From Planctomycetaceae bacterium (GTDB taxonomy: Bacteria > Planctomycetota > UBA1135 > GCA-002686595), in contig WYBT01000034.1 in NCBI GenBank assembly GCA_011525785.1, positions 1 through 55,807 of the forward strand: a stretch of DNA of 55,807 bases, read 5' to 3'. The notes beneath the pieces were generated by a model. The model had not been told where the DNA came from and did no database searches. It worked only from the letters and a program-made list of their open reading frames with translations. This document shows, piece by piece, positions 16,562 through 25,598 of this stretch (position 1 is the first letter of the stretch; the number at the start of each line of letters is the position of its first letter). The translations under genes and the position numbers were made by a program.

Positions 16562-18904
16562 TCAGCGCTCCGACAGGCGGAACTGCGCGCTGCGGCGCTC
16601 GGAGCGCAGCTCGCCCGACTCGGCGTCGCACTCGACCAGCCGCAAGCGCCAGTACAGCGAGCGCTCGCCGTCCTCGTGCTCGTCCACGAAGGCGCGGCCG
16701 GAGAAGCGCAGCTCGCCGCGCGCGTCATCGAGGGCCTGGACGCGCTCGAAGCGCCGCTTCGAGCGGACCTCGGCGGTGAACACGAGGCGCTCAGCGTTGC
16801 GGTTGCGCTGGCCGTGCCAGTTGCTGTCGACGCCCACTCCGAGCGCGCGCCACGAATAGAGCCGCTCGAGCGGGCACTTCCACTCCTCCAGCGGCGCGTA
16901 CTCCGTGCGGAACCAGTCTCTCGGTCCGAGGACCGTGACGCTCGAGTTCCGCAGCTCGACGCGCGCGCCCGGCGGCAGCGGCTTCGCTGCGAACTCGAAG
17001 CGCAGCGCCGGATCGCCGAACACCGCCGCAGCGTGGAGCTGATAGCGCACGAGGTTCGTGTCCACGCCTTCGCCGTCGAGCAGCGCGACGACCACGCGAT
17101 TGAGCGCGGTGCGATTGGCCTCGCCGACGCTCTGCCCGGCGAGGACGGCGTTCGTGAACTCGCTGCGGAACAGATCCTGTTGCGCCGCGCCGCGCCGCCG
17201 ATTGCCCGCGAACGCGAGCGCACCGTTGCGCAGCATGCGCAGCGGCGCCGAACGACGCGCCGGATCCATGTCGAGCGCCGCAGTGCTGCATCCAGACGAC
17301 TCCACGAGGCACGGCGCGAGCAGCACGCGCGAATCCCACGCGTAGGTCTTGCCCAACTCGGTCCACGCGGCGTGCGAGCCGTGCTGGACGAGCTCGACGC
17401 GCGTGAGCGGCGAGTCGTCGGCGATGAACTCCGCGCCCGCGTGGTGTCCGGCCGCAGTCATGCCCGCCGCTACGAGCAGCGGATCGAAGCCGCCGCTGCC
17501 CCACTCGGCGGTCGCAAAGCGCCGCGCGTGGCTGCGGTCCTTGAACATCGGCGCGGCGAACCCGCGGCAGGCCTGCAGTGTCGCCGAGGCCAGATCCTCG
17601 GCCGCGAAACGCGCGAAGGCGAGGTCGGCGAACGGGTCCTCATCGGTCTGCGCGAGCGGCAGATCCGAGACGAGGTCCGCATCGATCGGCGCAGCGTCGC
17701 CGACGATCGCGAGCGGGAGCGCGTCGGGCCAGCCGACGAGGCACAGCGTCCGCGGAGCGCTGCGCGAGGCCGCGCGCACGCGCTGAATCGACTCGACGAT
17801 GTCGTGCGCCGTCGGCGCCGTGAGCCACAGCGCCTGGCCGCGCGCCTTCTCGTCGACGTCGAGGTCGATCGAGTGACGCCGGCCGCCGAGCACGATCTCT
17901 CCACCCGTGCGCAGCGGCTCCTCGCCCTTGTCCGCGAAGTCGCCGTCGCCGTTCGCGTCGAACTGCGCGAAGGCGCGGCCATCCGCGGGATCGACTCCGA
18001 CCACGAACGCGAGCGAGCGCTTGCCGTTCTCGACTTCGCCGCGCCGCAGGCCAGTGGCCGCCGCGAGCGCGCCCTTCGGCGCCTTCTCGACTGGCGCAGC
18101 CTCGACGCGCGCCTTCCAGCGCACGTCGCCGGGAACCACAGCGATCACGCCGTTCCTCGCAGCCGCCAGCAACGCGCCCGCGAGCGAGAGCTGCGGCGCG
18201 TGCGCGAGCACGTCGTCCTGCGCCTGCACCGCGGCGACGTACTCGATCGGCTTGCCGGCGCTCGCGAGCTTCGCGGCGACCGCGGGCGCATCTGCGAGGC
18301 GCTCCACGCGCAGCCCGTCGAGGCGAGTCGGCGCGTCGGCGCCAACGGTCAGCACGAGGCTCGCGCCGAGTTGCTCGAGCTGCGCGCGCACCTCGGCGCT
18401 GACACCTCCGCGCTCGCACGGCAGCAGCGGTGCGCCCACGCGCGCCGCGAGCACGGCCGCGCACAACAGCGCCGTCCGATCGGACGGCTCGCACAGCACC
18501 GCAGTCGCGCTCGCACCCGCAAAGCGCCGCGCCAACTCGCACGCGATGGTCGTCGAACTCTGCGCCGCAGTCGCGCGGATCTTCGCGTCCCACGGCGGCG
18601 GCGGCGCAGGCAGCGCGCCGAGCTGAATCAACTGCGCGGGCTCGGCGCGGCGGAAGAAGTCGAGCAGCTCCGGCCGCCACGGCTCGCGCGCATCGACCGC
18701 CAGCACCAACGGCGGCCCGCCCTCCGCCGCGGCCGCAGCGAGCGCGCTTGCAAAGCACAAGTCCGTGTCAGCCGAGCGCTCCGCAATCGGCACCAGGTAC
18801 ACGGACGCCGCGGCCCGCTCCTGCGCGCGGCCCTGCGCGACGAGCAACGTGAACGCGAGCAGCGACGACGCAAGCAGGACGCGCAGAGCACCAAGAGACC
18901 TCAT
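16562..18904 (-). CDS. Exported gingipain-like (C25, caspase-fold) protein
   Basis: 780 residues from the ATG at 18904, which gives a clean signal peptide (LRVLLASSLLAFTLLVAQG, then RAQE). The C-terminal half shows the clan CD pattern of C25 peptidases: LVQHGSHAAW with H508, then VLLAPCLVESSGC with C532 and C539. After this come LRNGALAFAGNRR and FTNAVLAGQSVGEAN, equivalent to the family's 'no-room, new-name' and 'large-enough, size-limited' helices. A Ca-loop-like segment FDANGDGDFADKGEE lies near residue 320. It is probably a secreted cysteine peptidase or a non-catalytic relative; which Cys is the nucleophile is not certain. It is convergent with the gene at 15070, and an in-frame start at 18964 adds only 20 unremarkable residues. 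Confidence 0.62.
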   Translation of the reverse strand: MRSLGALRVLLASSLLAFTLLVAQGRAQERAAASVYLVPIAERSADTDLCFASALAAAAAEGGPPLVLAVDAREPWRPELLDFFRRAEPAQLIQLGALPAPPPPWDAKIRATAAQSSTTIACELARRFAGASATAVLCEPSDRTALLCAAVLAARVGAPLLPCERGGVSAEVRAQLEQLGASLVLTVGADAPTRLDGLRVERLADAPAVAAKLASAGKPIEYVAAVQAQDDVLAHAPQLSLAGALLAAARNGVIAVVPGDVRWKARVEAAPVEKAPKGALAAATGLRRGEVENGKRSLAFVVGVDPADGRAFAQFDANGDGDFADKGEEPLRTGGEIVLGGRRHSIDLDVDEKARGQALWLTAPTAHDIVESIQRVRAASRSAPRTLCLVGWPDALPLAIVGDAAPIDADLVSDLPLAQTDEDPFADLAFARFAAEDLASATLQACRGFAAPMFKDRSHARRFATAEWGSGGFDPLLVAAGMTAAGHHAGAEFIADDSPLTRVELVQHGSHAAWTELGKTYAWDSRVLLAPCLVESSGCSTAALDMDPARRSAPLRMLRNGALAFAGNRRRGAAQQDLFRSEFTNAVLAGQSVGEANRTALNRVVVALLDGEGVDTNLVRYQLHAAAVFGDPALRFEFAAKPLPPGARVELRNSSVTVLGPRDWFRTEYAPLEEWKCPLERLYSWRALGVGVDSNWHGQRNRNAERLVFTAEVRSKRRFERVQALDDARGELRFSGRAFVDEHEDGERSLYWRLRLVECDAESGELRSERRSAQFRLSER

Positions 18905-19187
18905 GGCCCGTGCGAGCCTACCAGCGCCTCGCGACTCGCTCCGCGCGCCGCGGCGATCCATCACAGTTCCACCGCGCGCCGTGAACCGCGCCCAGGCCAG
19001 CTCTTGCGCCGGCGCCAGCGCGCGACGCTCGCGCTCGCCCGAACCGCCCTTCTGTGCGGAGCTTCTCTACCGCGCGGCATCCGCGCGGCCGCAGCGCTCG
19101 CAATGCTCCCGACGCAGCGCAAAGAAGCCGTCGCGCACGACTGCGGCGCGGCCTGTGCCTCACCGCCGCGAGCCGCGCCTGTCGCAC

Positions 19188-19526
19188 TCAACCGGTCGAG
19201 CGTCGATTGGCGCTCGCCGAGGCGACCTCGTCCTGAGCGAGCACGGCCTCGACGATCCGCGGCGACGCGACCACAACGAACGAGCCGAGCAGCGGGAACA
19301 CGTTCCAGTCGATGACGCGCTCGCCGGTCTCTTGCTCGACGCGGTCGAGCACGTCTCGCACCGTGCGGCGCGTGTCCTCGGGTGACCCGCCGCGCGAGCG
19401 CGTCGGCTGCTCCGCGTTCTTGAGGAAGAACACGGCCTGCACCGACGTGTGCGCAGCGCTCGCGGCCTCGAGCTGCCGCTGCAGCTCGGGGTCCTTGCGC
19501 TTCTTGCCGGGAGTGCGCTTGGTCAT
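19188..19526 (-). CDS. Free-standing I9/subtilase-propeptide-like protein
   Basis: 112 residues without signal peptide. A basic N-terminus (MTKRTPGKKRKD) is followed by a ferredoxin-like layout of the inhibitor I9/propeptide family: strand VQAVFFLKN, a helix (DTRRTVRDVLDRVEQ), strand-turn-strand VFPLLGSFVVVASP, helix RIVEAVLAQ and strand DEVASASAN. It lies 55 nt downstream of the subtilase gene on the same strand, so it is probably co-transcribed. It may chaperone or inhibit that protease in trans; this is inferred from fold pattern and position. The subtilase also carries its own I9-like N-terminus, so this would be a second copy of the module. Confidence 0.7.
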   Translation of the reverse strand: MTKRTPGKKRKDPELQRQLEAASAAHTSVQAVFFLKNAEQPTRSRGGSPEDTRRTVRDVLDRVEQETGERVIDWNVFPLLGSFVVVASPRIVEAVLAQDEVASASANRRSTG

Positions 19527-19581
19527 GTCAGTCGCTTGGCGTGGACCGCCTTCAAGAGTCTACGCGCCCCGCCCGAATCGC

Positions 19582-20823
19582 TCAGACCCCAAGTTCCGCG
19601 AGCGCGCGAACGGCGTCGGGCGCGCCGCGATTGGAGCGCGACTGCGGCATCGTGGCTGGACGCCGGCAAGAGCGCAGGATCGCGCGCTCGATCTGCGCCA
19701 CCGTGGCCTTGGGCGCGGCTTGCATCAGCAGCGCGGCGAGCCCAGCGACGTGCGGCGTCGCCATCGAGGAGCCGTTCATCGACTGGTATCCGCCGCCCGG
19801 CGCCGCGGAGATCACGTCGACACCCGGGGCCACCAGGTCAGGCACGAGCGCGTCCTGCTTGCGTTGGAAGCGCTGGCTGCTCGAGAAGTCCGCGACGCGC
19901 CAGCTCTCGTCGTGGGCGCCGACCGACACCGCTTCGGCGTAGTTGCCCGGCGAACGGCTGGTGCCCGGCCCCTCGTTTCCGACCGCGAACACGGGCAGCA
20001 CGCCGCGGGCCCGCAAGACGCGCGTCAAGACGACGAAGTCCTCCCACCAACCGCGGAAGCCCAACGACATGTTGAGCACGCGCGCGCCCTGGCCGAGCGA
20101 CCACTCCATGCCGCCGAGCACGCGCGCGACCACTTCGCCGCCTTCGATCACGACCGCGCTTGCGAGTTTGGCCGCCGGCGCGACGCCGACATGGCGGCCT
20201 TGCACCGCTCGTGCGGCGATCGTCGCGGCGGTGTGCGTGCCGTGGTCGTCGCTGTCGAAGGGTTCGGGCGCGGGCGTCACTTCACGACCCAGCTCATCGA
20301 ACTCCGCAAAGCTCTGAATCGCTTCGCGCAGCGCCGGGTGCTTGCCGTCGACTCCCGTGTCGAGATGCCCGACGACCACGCCGCGCCCGTCCAGGCCCTG
20401 CTTCCACAGCTTCGGCACGTTCAGCGCGTCGAGGCCCCAGGTCGTCGTCTGCGCGAGCTTGGCCGACGCCTTGGCCGTCGGTCGGATCAGGCTGATCGAC
20501 GGCGCGCCGGCGACATCGGCCACACGTTCGTCAGCGCGCAACGCGGCGATGCCCTCGCGCGTCGCCGTGCCGAGCATCACACCGAGCCGCGGATAGAACC
20601 GAACGGCGGATGCGTCGCCGCCGCGCGCACGAGCACGCCGCGTCGCGCGCAGCTCACCCGCCTGGCTCGAGGCGCTCTCCACGAAGTGCTTGCTGAGCCT
20701 CGATGTCGCCGTCGTCTGCTCTGCAGCCGCGGCGGCCGCCGTCTGCGGGCCTGAGTCGCGCAAGAAGACGAGCACTTGGGCGACTCCACGTGATGCGAGT
20801 TCCTGCTGGATGATTCCAGACAT
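19582..20823 (-). CDS. Leaderless subtilisin-family (S8) serine protease
   Basis: 413 residues from the ATG at 20823 (GGGGAG lies 11 nt upstream); the frame is open further upstream but non-family-like. An I9-like N-terminal module (VAQVLVFLRD to RVADVAGAPSISL) is followed by the catalytic domain: D155 in HLDTGVDG, H194 in DDHGTHTAA and S353 in GSSMATPHVAG. All three triad residues and the oxyanion-region VFAVGNEGP are present. No signal peptide is apparent, so it may act in the cytoplasm, which is unusual for S8. It diverges from the CHAT-STAND-TPR gene across a 194-nt shared intergenic region and is followed by the free I9-like gene, suggesting a functional unit. The C-terminus lacks extra domains. 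Confidence 0.87.
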   Translation of the reverse strand: MSGIIQQELASRGVAQVLVFLRDSGPQTAAAAAAEQTTATSRLSKHFVESASSQAGELRATRRARARGGDASAVRFYPRLGVMLGTATREGIAALRADERVADVAGAPSISLIRPTAKASAKLAQTTTWGLDALNVPKLWKQGLDGRGVVVGHLDTGVDGKHPALREAIQSFAEFDELGREVTPAPEPFDSDDHGTHTAATIAARAVQGRHVGVAPAAKLASAVVIEGGEVVARVLGGMEWSLGQGARVLNMSLGFRGWWEDFVVLTRVLRARGVLPVFAVGNEGPGTSRSPGNYAEAVSVGAHDESWRVADFSSSQRFQRKQDALVPDLVAPGVDVISAAPGGGYQSMNGSSMATPHVAGLAALLMQAAPKATVAQIERAILRSCRRPATMPQSRSNRGAPDAVRALAELGV

Positions 20824-21017
20824 GTCCGATCGATCTCCCCGGGAGCGGATCGCGCGCGATCGAAGAGCGATGCGTCGGCCGGCACGCTGCACGGCCCGCC
20901 CGATCGTCTGCGAGTCGATCGGCGCGAAATCTCCCGCTGGAGTTGTAACGTGAGGTCCTCGGCGTGCGGTTAGGGAGACCGCCGGCCGACGCAACCCTTT
21001 CTTCCGCGGTCGGCGGG
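20824..21017. promoter_or_regulatory. Shared divergent promoter region, subtilase / CHAT-STAND operon
   Basis: A 194-nt gap between oppositely oriented starts. It must contain the promoters for both transcription units. No confident -35/-10 or ECF-type motif could be picked by eye. An alternative GTG start at 20964 for the CHAT gene would shorten the gap. Confidence 0.5.
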
Positions 21018-24000
21018 ATGCCCATGCACCAATCGACACTTCGCACGCTCGTTTTCGATCTCGAACGTTCCGCAGTCGCCGGCGCCGAAGCGCCGGATGC
21101 ACACGCGCTCACCATTCGCGTCGCCGACTCCGCCTCGCCTTCCGTTCGCGGGCTGAAGCAGAACGAACTGGACGAGCTCGTTCGCAGCGCCCAAGCCGTC
21201 GGCGCTGCCGAGCAGGCGCGCCGCCGCGGATCCGCTCAGCCGCTCGAGCAACGGATGCGCGAGCACGGCGAGCGGCTCTTCGCGCTCCTCGACGGCCCCC
21301 AGCGCTCGCTCGCGACCGCGCTGCAACGCGCCACGCAGGACGGTCAGCCGCTCCTGCTCGTGGTGCGGCTGCTGGGCGAGCCGCACGGGCATCCTGCGGC
21401 GGGCCTGCGCTTCGAGCTCCTCCACGACGGCAAGCAGTTCGTGACGCGCCTCCCCGAAGTCCGCCTCGCCGTGCAGCAGGGAGATCGCGCCCCCTCGGCG
21501 CCCGAACGACCGGAGCACGGCCTGCTGCGCGTCCTGTTCATGGCCTACTCGCCGCGCGGCGTCGAACCCGTGCTCGACTTCGAAGGCGAGGAGGAGCGCA
21601 TCCTCCGCACGCTGGCGCCCAACATCGAAAAGGGCTGCGTGCGCATCGAGGTGGTCGAAGACGGGACGCTCAGCGAGCTCGAGCGGCGCCTCAAGACCGA
21701 CAGCTACGACGTCGTGTACCTGAGCGGCCACGGCGAGCTGCGCCCCGACGGGCCCTGCCTGCTGATGGAGGACGACGTCGGCGACCTGGACCGCGTCGGC
21801 ACCGAGCGGCTGCACCGTACGCTCGAACGCGCGCAGACGATGCCGCGGCTAGTCGTGCTGCAGTCGTGCGAGACCGCCGACGGCCGCGACGACGTCGCCA
21901 GCATGGCCGCCGGCCTGGTCGCGCGCGGCGTGCCCGCGGTGCTCGGCTGGGTGCGCCCCGTGGCCGACATCGACGCCACGACCGCGGGCTGCGACCTGCT
22001 CGACCGACTCGCGACCGGGCACGACCTGACCGAGGCGATCGCCTTCACGCGCCGCCAGCTCGCGCAGGCCGACCTCGAGCGGCTGCGGCAAACCGGCGCG
22101 AGCCACGCGCAGACCTTCGCCTGGGCGACGATGCACCTCGTCACCCGGCAGGCCGCCGGGTTCCAGATCGACACGAGCGCCCCCGTGCCGCAGCGCGAGG
22201 GACCGACCAGCGGCGAGGTCTACCGCTTCCTCGGCGACGGCCGCATGCGCGTGCTGCGCGAGGGCTTCATCGGCCGGCGCCGCGTGCTGCAGCGCCTGAT
22301 CCGCATCCTGCGCGACGGCCGCGATCAGGACGCAGCCCGCGCCGGCGCCGCCGTGATCGGCATGAAGGGCGTCGGCAAGTCGTGCCTCGCGGGCCGCGCG
22401 ATCGAACGCCACGCCCAGGACTGCCCCACGGCCGCGTTGCTGGTGCTCCACGGCAAGCTCGACGAAATGGTGCTGCTCGAACGCGTGCGCCGCTGCGCGC
22501 TGGAGTGCGACGACCGCGAGGCGGAGAAGCTGCTCGACAACAAGGACGAGGTCGCCGAGCGGCGCGTGGAGCGGCTGCTGCTCGGCCGCTGGCGCCGGCG
22601 CGAGCTGGTGATCGTGCTCGACGACTTCGAACAGAACCTCGAACTGCAGCCGAGCGGCCCGGCGCGCCTCTCACCCTTCGCGGCCCGCCTGCTGGGCGTG
22701 CTGCTCTCCACGTGCAAGGTTGCCCGGGCCAAGCTGCTGGTCACGTGCACCGCGACGTTCGAACTCGCGCCCGAGTTGGTGGACGCGCTGAGCGAGATCG
22801 AGCTCGGGCCGCTCGAGCCCAGCGACGTGAACAAGCTGTGGTCGCGCGGCCGCGAGTCGGACCTGCGCGACGTGTCGCCGCGCCAGTGGGCCGCGCTGGC
22901 GGAGCGGCTGGGCCGCAACGCGCGCGTGCTGGACTGGGCGCGGGCCCTGCTCGGCGGCCGCACGACGAAGGAGATCGACGAGCTCGTGCGGCGCTCGCGG
23001 CTCGAACTGCCCGTGTGGAAGGACGGCGTCAGCGACCCCGAGGCGCAGGCGAACCTCGCGCGGCTGTTCCTGTTCCACGCCGCCATCGACCGCGCCACGA
23101 GCGAGGCCCATCCCGACGTGCGCACCTTCCTCGAGCGCGCGCGCGTCTACGAGATCGCGGTCCCGCTCGAGGCGCTGCTGCCGATGGGCGAGGGGTTGCA
23201 GCTCGATCTCGAACAGCAGGCGCCGGCGCTCGCGAACCTCGGCCTGCTCGAGTTCGGTGGATTCGAGCGCCAGCGCGCGTATCGGGTGAGCCCGCTCGTC
23301 GTGCCCGAACTCGCGAGCGACGGCATGGAGCGCTGGCACCGGGTTGCGGCGGAGTTCTTTGAAGGGGCGGCGAAGACGGCGAATGGTCTGCACGCCGGAC
23401 TCATAGCTCTGGCGTGGGAGCACGCGCTGGCTGCGCGGGCCGAGGAAGTCGCCGATCGACTGGGCAACATCCTGCGCCCGTTCGTTCACGGACAGGGGGC
23501 CTACTGGCTCAACTACGAGCGCGCTCGCCGCCAAGTCGAGACCTTCCCGAACGGCTTCGTCTCGCATTTCCTCGCTGGTGACGCTGCGCGCTACGTCGCA
23601 CGACTGCCCGAGTCCCGAACTTGCTTCGAGGTCGCTTGTCGACTCGCCGAGCGCGGCGCGATGGATCCGGGAATTCACTCGTCCATGTTGCACGCTTTCG
23701 CAGGCCTACTTCGAGTTCAGGGCGAGCTTCCCGGCGCGCGTCAGCTGCTCGAACGCTCGCTGGAGATCCAGCGCCGGGTGCTTGGCACCGACGAGCACCG
23801 CGAGGTCGCCGCATCGATGCACGAACTCGCGGGCGTGCTTCGTGCTCAGGGCGACCTCAGCGGCGCGCGTCAGTTGCTCGAACGCTCGCTCGAGATCCTG
23901 CGCCGGGTGCTGCGCACCGACGAGCACCCCGATGTCGCCGGATCGATGCACGCACTCGCGGGCGTGCTTCGTGCTCAGGGCGACCTCAGCGGCGCGCGCC

Positions 24001-24902
24001 CGCTGCTCGAACGCTCGCTGGAGATCCTGCGCCGGGTGCTGGGCACCGACGAGCACCCTTCCGTCGCCGCATCGATGCACGCACTCGCGGGCGTGCTTCA
24101 AAGCCAGGGAGACCTCGGCGGCGCGCGTCAGCTGCTCGAACGCTCGCTGGAGATCAAGCGCCGGGTGCTGGGCACCGACGAGCACCCCGATGTCGCCGCA
24201 TCGATGCACCAAGTCGCGGGCGTGCTTCATGATCAGGGCAACCTCAGCGGCGCGCGCGAGCTGCTCGAACGCTCGCTGGAGATCAAGCGCCGGGTGCTGG
24301 GCACCGACGAGCACCCCGATGTCGCCGCATCGATGCACTCGCTCGCGATAGTGCTGAGTCAGCAAGGCGAGACGGCGCGCGCGATCGAGACGCTACGGCG
24401 CGTGCTCGAGATCGACGCGAAGATCTACGAGACGGGCGACCACTACTCGACCGCGGAGACCGAGTTCGCGCTGGGCCGGATGCTTCTCGAGAATGGCTCG
24501 CAGGAAGAAGGCGCGCAGTTCATCGTTCATGCAGTTAGCGTGCTGCAGGCAACTGCGCCGGGACACCCGTTGCTGCGGCAGTTCGGTCAGGCTGCGCCAG
24601 CCGTCTCGCCGGTTGAACTCGCACGAACGGCCCTTGGAGTGCGAGCGGGCGCGGAGCGCGCTAAGGACTTCGACGCGGGACTGAGCGCGCTTAACGAGGC
24701 GGGTGAGCCGCACTCGACCGTCGCGCGCTACATCAACTGGCTCGCCGGTGGCGGCGACATCGAGGTGCTGCCCGACGCACAGGGACCGCGAGCGTTCGAG
24801 GACGCACTGAACGCAGTCGGGGTCGACGCCGTGATCAACTTCCTGAAGCAACTGCGCCAAGCCGCCGCCGAGCTGGATGCGCAGCGCAGCGTCGCGCCGT
24901 AA
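21018..24902 (+). CDS. CHAT protease - STAND NTPase - TPR protein
   Basis: 1294 residues from the ATG at 21018 (ATG at 21024 or GTG at 20964 are alternatives). The N-terminal half carries a CHAT caspase-like domain with the His-Cys dyad H238 in YLSGHGELRPDG and C284 in VLQSCETADG. An NB-ARC/STAND module follows: P-loop GMKGVGKS (448-455) and Walker B VIVLDDFE (D535), then a winged-helix-like region. From about residue 906 there are five near-identical 43-residue TPRs plus flanking divergent ones. About 100 unfamiliar C-terminal residues complete it. No signal peptide or membrane span is present. The family logic is a sensor (TPR), a switch (NTPase) and a caspase-like protease effector. An ECF sigma gene starts 12 nt after the stop, so the protease and sigma factor are almost certainly one operon. 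Target and trigger are unknown. Confidence 0.9.
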   Translation: MPMHQSTLRTLVFDLERSAVAGAEAPDAHALTIRVADSASPSVRGLKQNELDELVRSAQAVGAAEQARRRGSAQPLEQRMREHGERLFALLDGPQRSLATALQRATQDGQPLLLVVRLLGEPHGHPAAGLRFELLHDGKQFVTRLPEVRLAVQQGDRAPSAPERPEHGLLRVLFMAYSPRGVEPVLDFEGEEERILRTLAPNIEKGCVRIEVVEDGTLSELERRLKTDSYDVVYLSGHGELRPDGPCLLMEDDVGDLDRVGTERLHRTLERAQTMPRLVVLQSCETADGRDDVASMAAGLVARGVPAVLGWVRPVADIDATTAGCDLLDRLATGHDLTEAIAFTRRQLAQADLERLRQTGASHAQTFAWATMHLVTRQAAGFQIDTSAPVPQREGPTSGEVYRFLGDGRMRVLREGFIGRRRVLQRLIRILRDGRDQDAARAGAAVIGMKGVGKSCLAGRAIERHAQDCPTAALLVLHGKLDEMVLLERVRRCALECDDREAEKLLDNKDEVAERRVERLLLGRWRRRELVIVLDDFEQNLELQPSGPARLSPFAARLLGVLLSTCKVARAKLLVTCTATFELAPELVDALSEIELGPLEPSDVNKLWSRGRESDLRDVSPRQWAALAERLGRNARVLDWARALLGGRTTKEIDELVRRSRLELPVWKDGVSDPEAQANLARLFLFHAAIDRATSEAHPDVRTFLERARVYEIAVPLEALLPMGEGLQLDLEQQAPALANLGLLEFGGFERQRAYRVSPLVVPELASDGMERWHRVAAEFFEGAAKTANGLHAGLIALAWEHALAARAEEVADRLGNILRPFVHGQGAYWLNYERARRQVETFPNGFVSHFLAGDAARYVARLPESRTCFEVACRLAERGAMDPGIHSSMLHAFAGLLRVQGELPGARQLLERSLEIQRRVLGTDEHREVAASMHELAGVLRAQGDLSGARQLLERSLEILRRVLRTDEHPDVAGSMHALAGVLRAQGDLSGARPLLERSLEILRRVLGTDEHPSVAASMHALAGVLQSQGDLGGARQLLERSLEIKRRVLGTDEHPDVAASMHQVAGVLHDQGNLSGARELLERSLEIKRRVLGTDEHPDVAASMHSLAIVLSQQGETARAIETLRRVLEIDAKIYETGDHYSTAETEFALGRMLLENGSQEEGAQFIVHAVSVLQATAPGHPLLRQFGQAAPAVSPVELARTALGVRAGAERAKDFDAGLSALNEAGEPHSTVARYINWLAGGGDIEVLPDAQGPRAFEDALNAVGVDAVINFLKQLRQAAAELDAQRSVAP
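23733..24377 (+). repeat. 129-bp tandem repeats encoding 43-residue TPRs
   Basis: Five consecutive units with an exact 129-bp period, highly similar in bases, each encoding a TPR with cores GARQLLERSLEI and RRVLGTDEHPDVAASMH. Variation concentrates in a few codons. The array lies inside the CHAT-STAND-TPR gene, in frame. Confidence 0.92.
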
Positions 24903-24914
24903 CCTCCGCGCTCG

Positions 24915-25598
24915 ATGCCCAAGCAGCTCGTGGAACGGTTGCGCCAACTCCTCGACGACCCGCGGCCCGACGTGCGGCCGGAGCACCGTGCGAGCGCCGA
25001 GCGCTTGCGCGGCGGGCTGTGGAAGCGGCTGCGGACTGAGTTGCACGATGTTCCGCTGGCGCGGCGCTCCACGGCGGGGCTGGGACTCGACCTGCTCGAG
25101 CGGCTGCGCTCGGGCGACGCGAGTGCGTTCGACGCGCTTTTCGAACAGCACGGGGCGACGCTGCTCGCGTACGCGGCGAAGTCGCTCGCGGCGCACGACG
25201 CGGAGGATGCAGTCCAGGAGGCCTGGCTCGACTTCGTGCGCAAGCGCGAGTCGATCCCGGAGCGGGTCGAGATCGCGCGCTGGTTGTTCGGGTTCGTCCG
25301 CACCGCGGTCTCGCGCGTTCAGCGAGCCGCGTTGCGCGAGGCGCCGCTGTCCGACGATCCGCCTGACGCGGACGGCGACCGGGCCGCCCTGGAGTTGCTC
25401 GCGCGCGAGGAGAACGAGCGTCTGGCGAAGGCCCTGGCGAGTGTGAGCACGATCGAACAAGACGTCGTGCTTGCGTTCCTCGACGGGCGCGACGCGACCG
25501 AGGTTGCGGCGCAGCTCGGACTCCAGGCGGGCCACGTTCGCGTGCTCAAGCACCGCGCGCTCCAGAGGTTGAAGCTGGCGCTCGGAGGTGACGCGTGA
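24915..25598 (+). CDS. ECF-type RNA polymerase sigma factor
   Basis: 227 residues. Region 2 spans about 65-125 (RSGDASAFDALFEQHG, then AEDAVQEAWLDFVR). Region 4 spans about 165-222, where TIEQDVVLAFLDGRDATEV and AAQLGLQAGHVRVLKHRAL form the helix-turn-helix. An N-terminal extension of about 60 residues precedes region 2, longer than in classical ECF factors. The start lies 12 nt after the CHAT-STAND-TPR stop, and the stop overlaps the next start by 4 nt (GTGA), so all three genes are probably translated from one message. No membrane anti-sigma gene adjoins. The overlapping small protein or the CHAT protease are the obvious candidates for control, by inference. Confidence 0.87.
   Translation: MPKQLVERLRQLLDDPRPDVRPEHRASAERLRGGLWKRLRTELHDVPLARRSTAGLGLDLLERLRSGDASAFDALFEQHGATLLAYAAKSLAAHDAEDAVQEAWLDFVRKRESIPERVEIARWLFGFVRTAVSRVQRAALREAPLSDDPPDADGDRAALELLAREENERLAKALASVSTIEQDVVLAFLDGRDATEVAAQLGLQAGHVRVLKHRALQRLKLALGGDA

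Noticed and set aside
16676..19315. An 879-residue plus-strand frame antisense to the C25-like gene
   Set aside because: Low-complexity Arg/Ala/Glu-rich shadow of the minus-strand gene with the signal peptide and C25 pattern.
20964..21017. GTG start at 20964 for the CHAT-STAND-TPR gene
   Set aside because: It adds 18 residues without similarity or clear ribosome binding site; kept only as an alternative.
23733..24377. Periodic repeats resembling a CRISPR or minisatellite array
   Set aside because: The 129-bp period is a multiple of three and translates as TPRs inside a long gene; there are no unique spacers.
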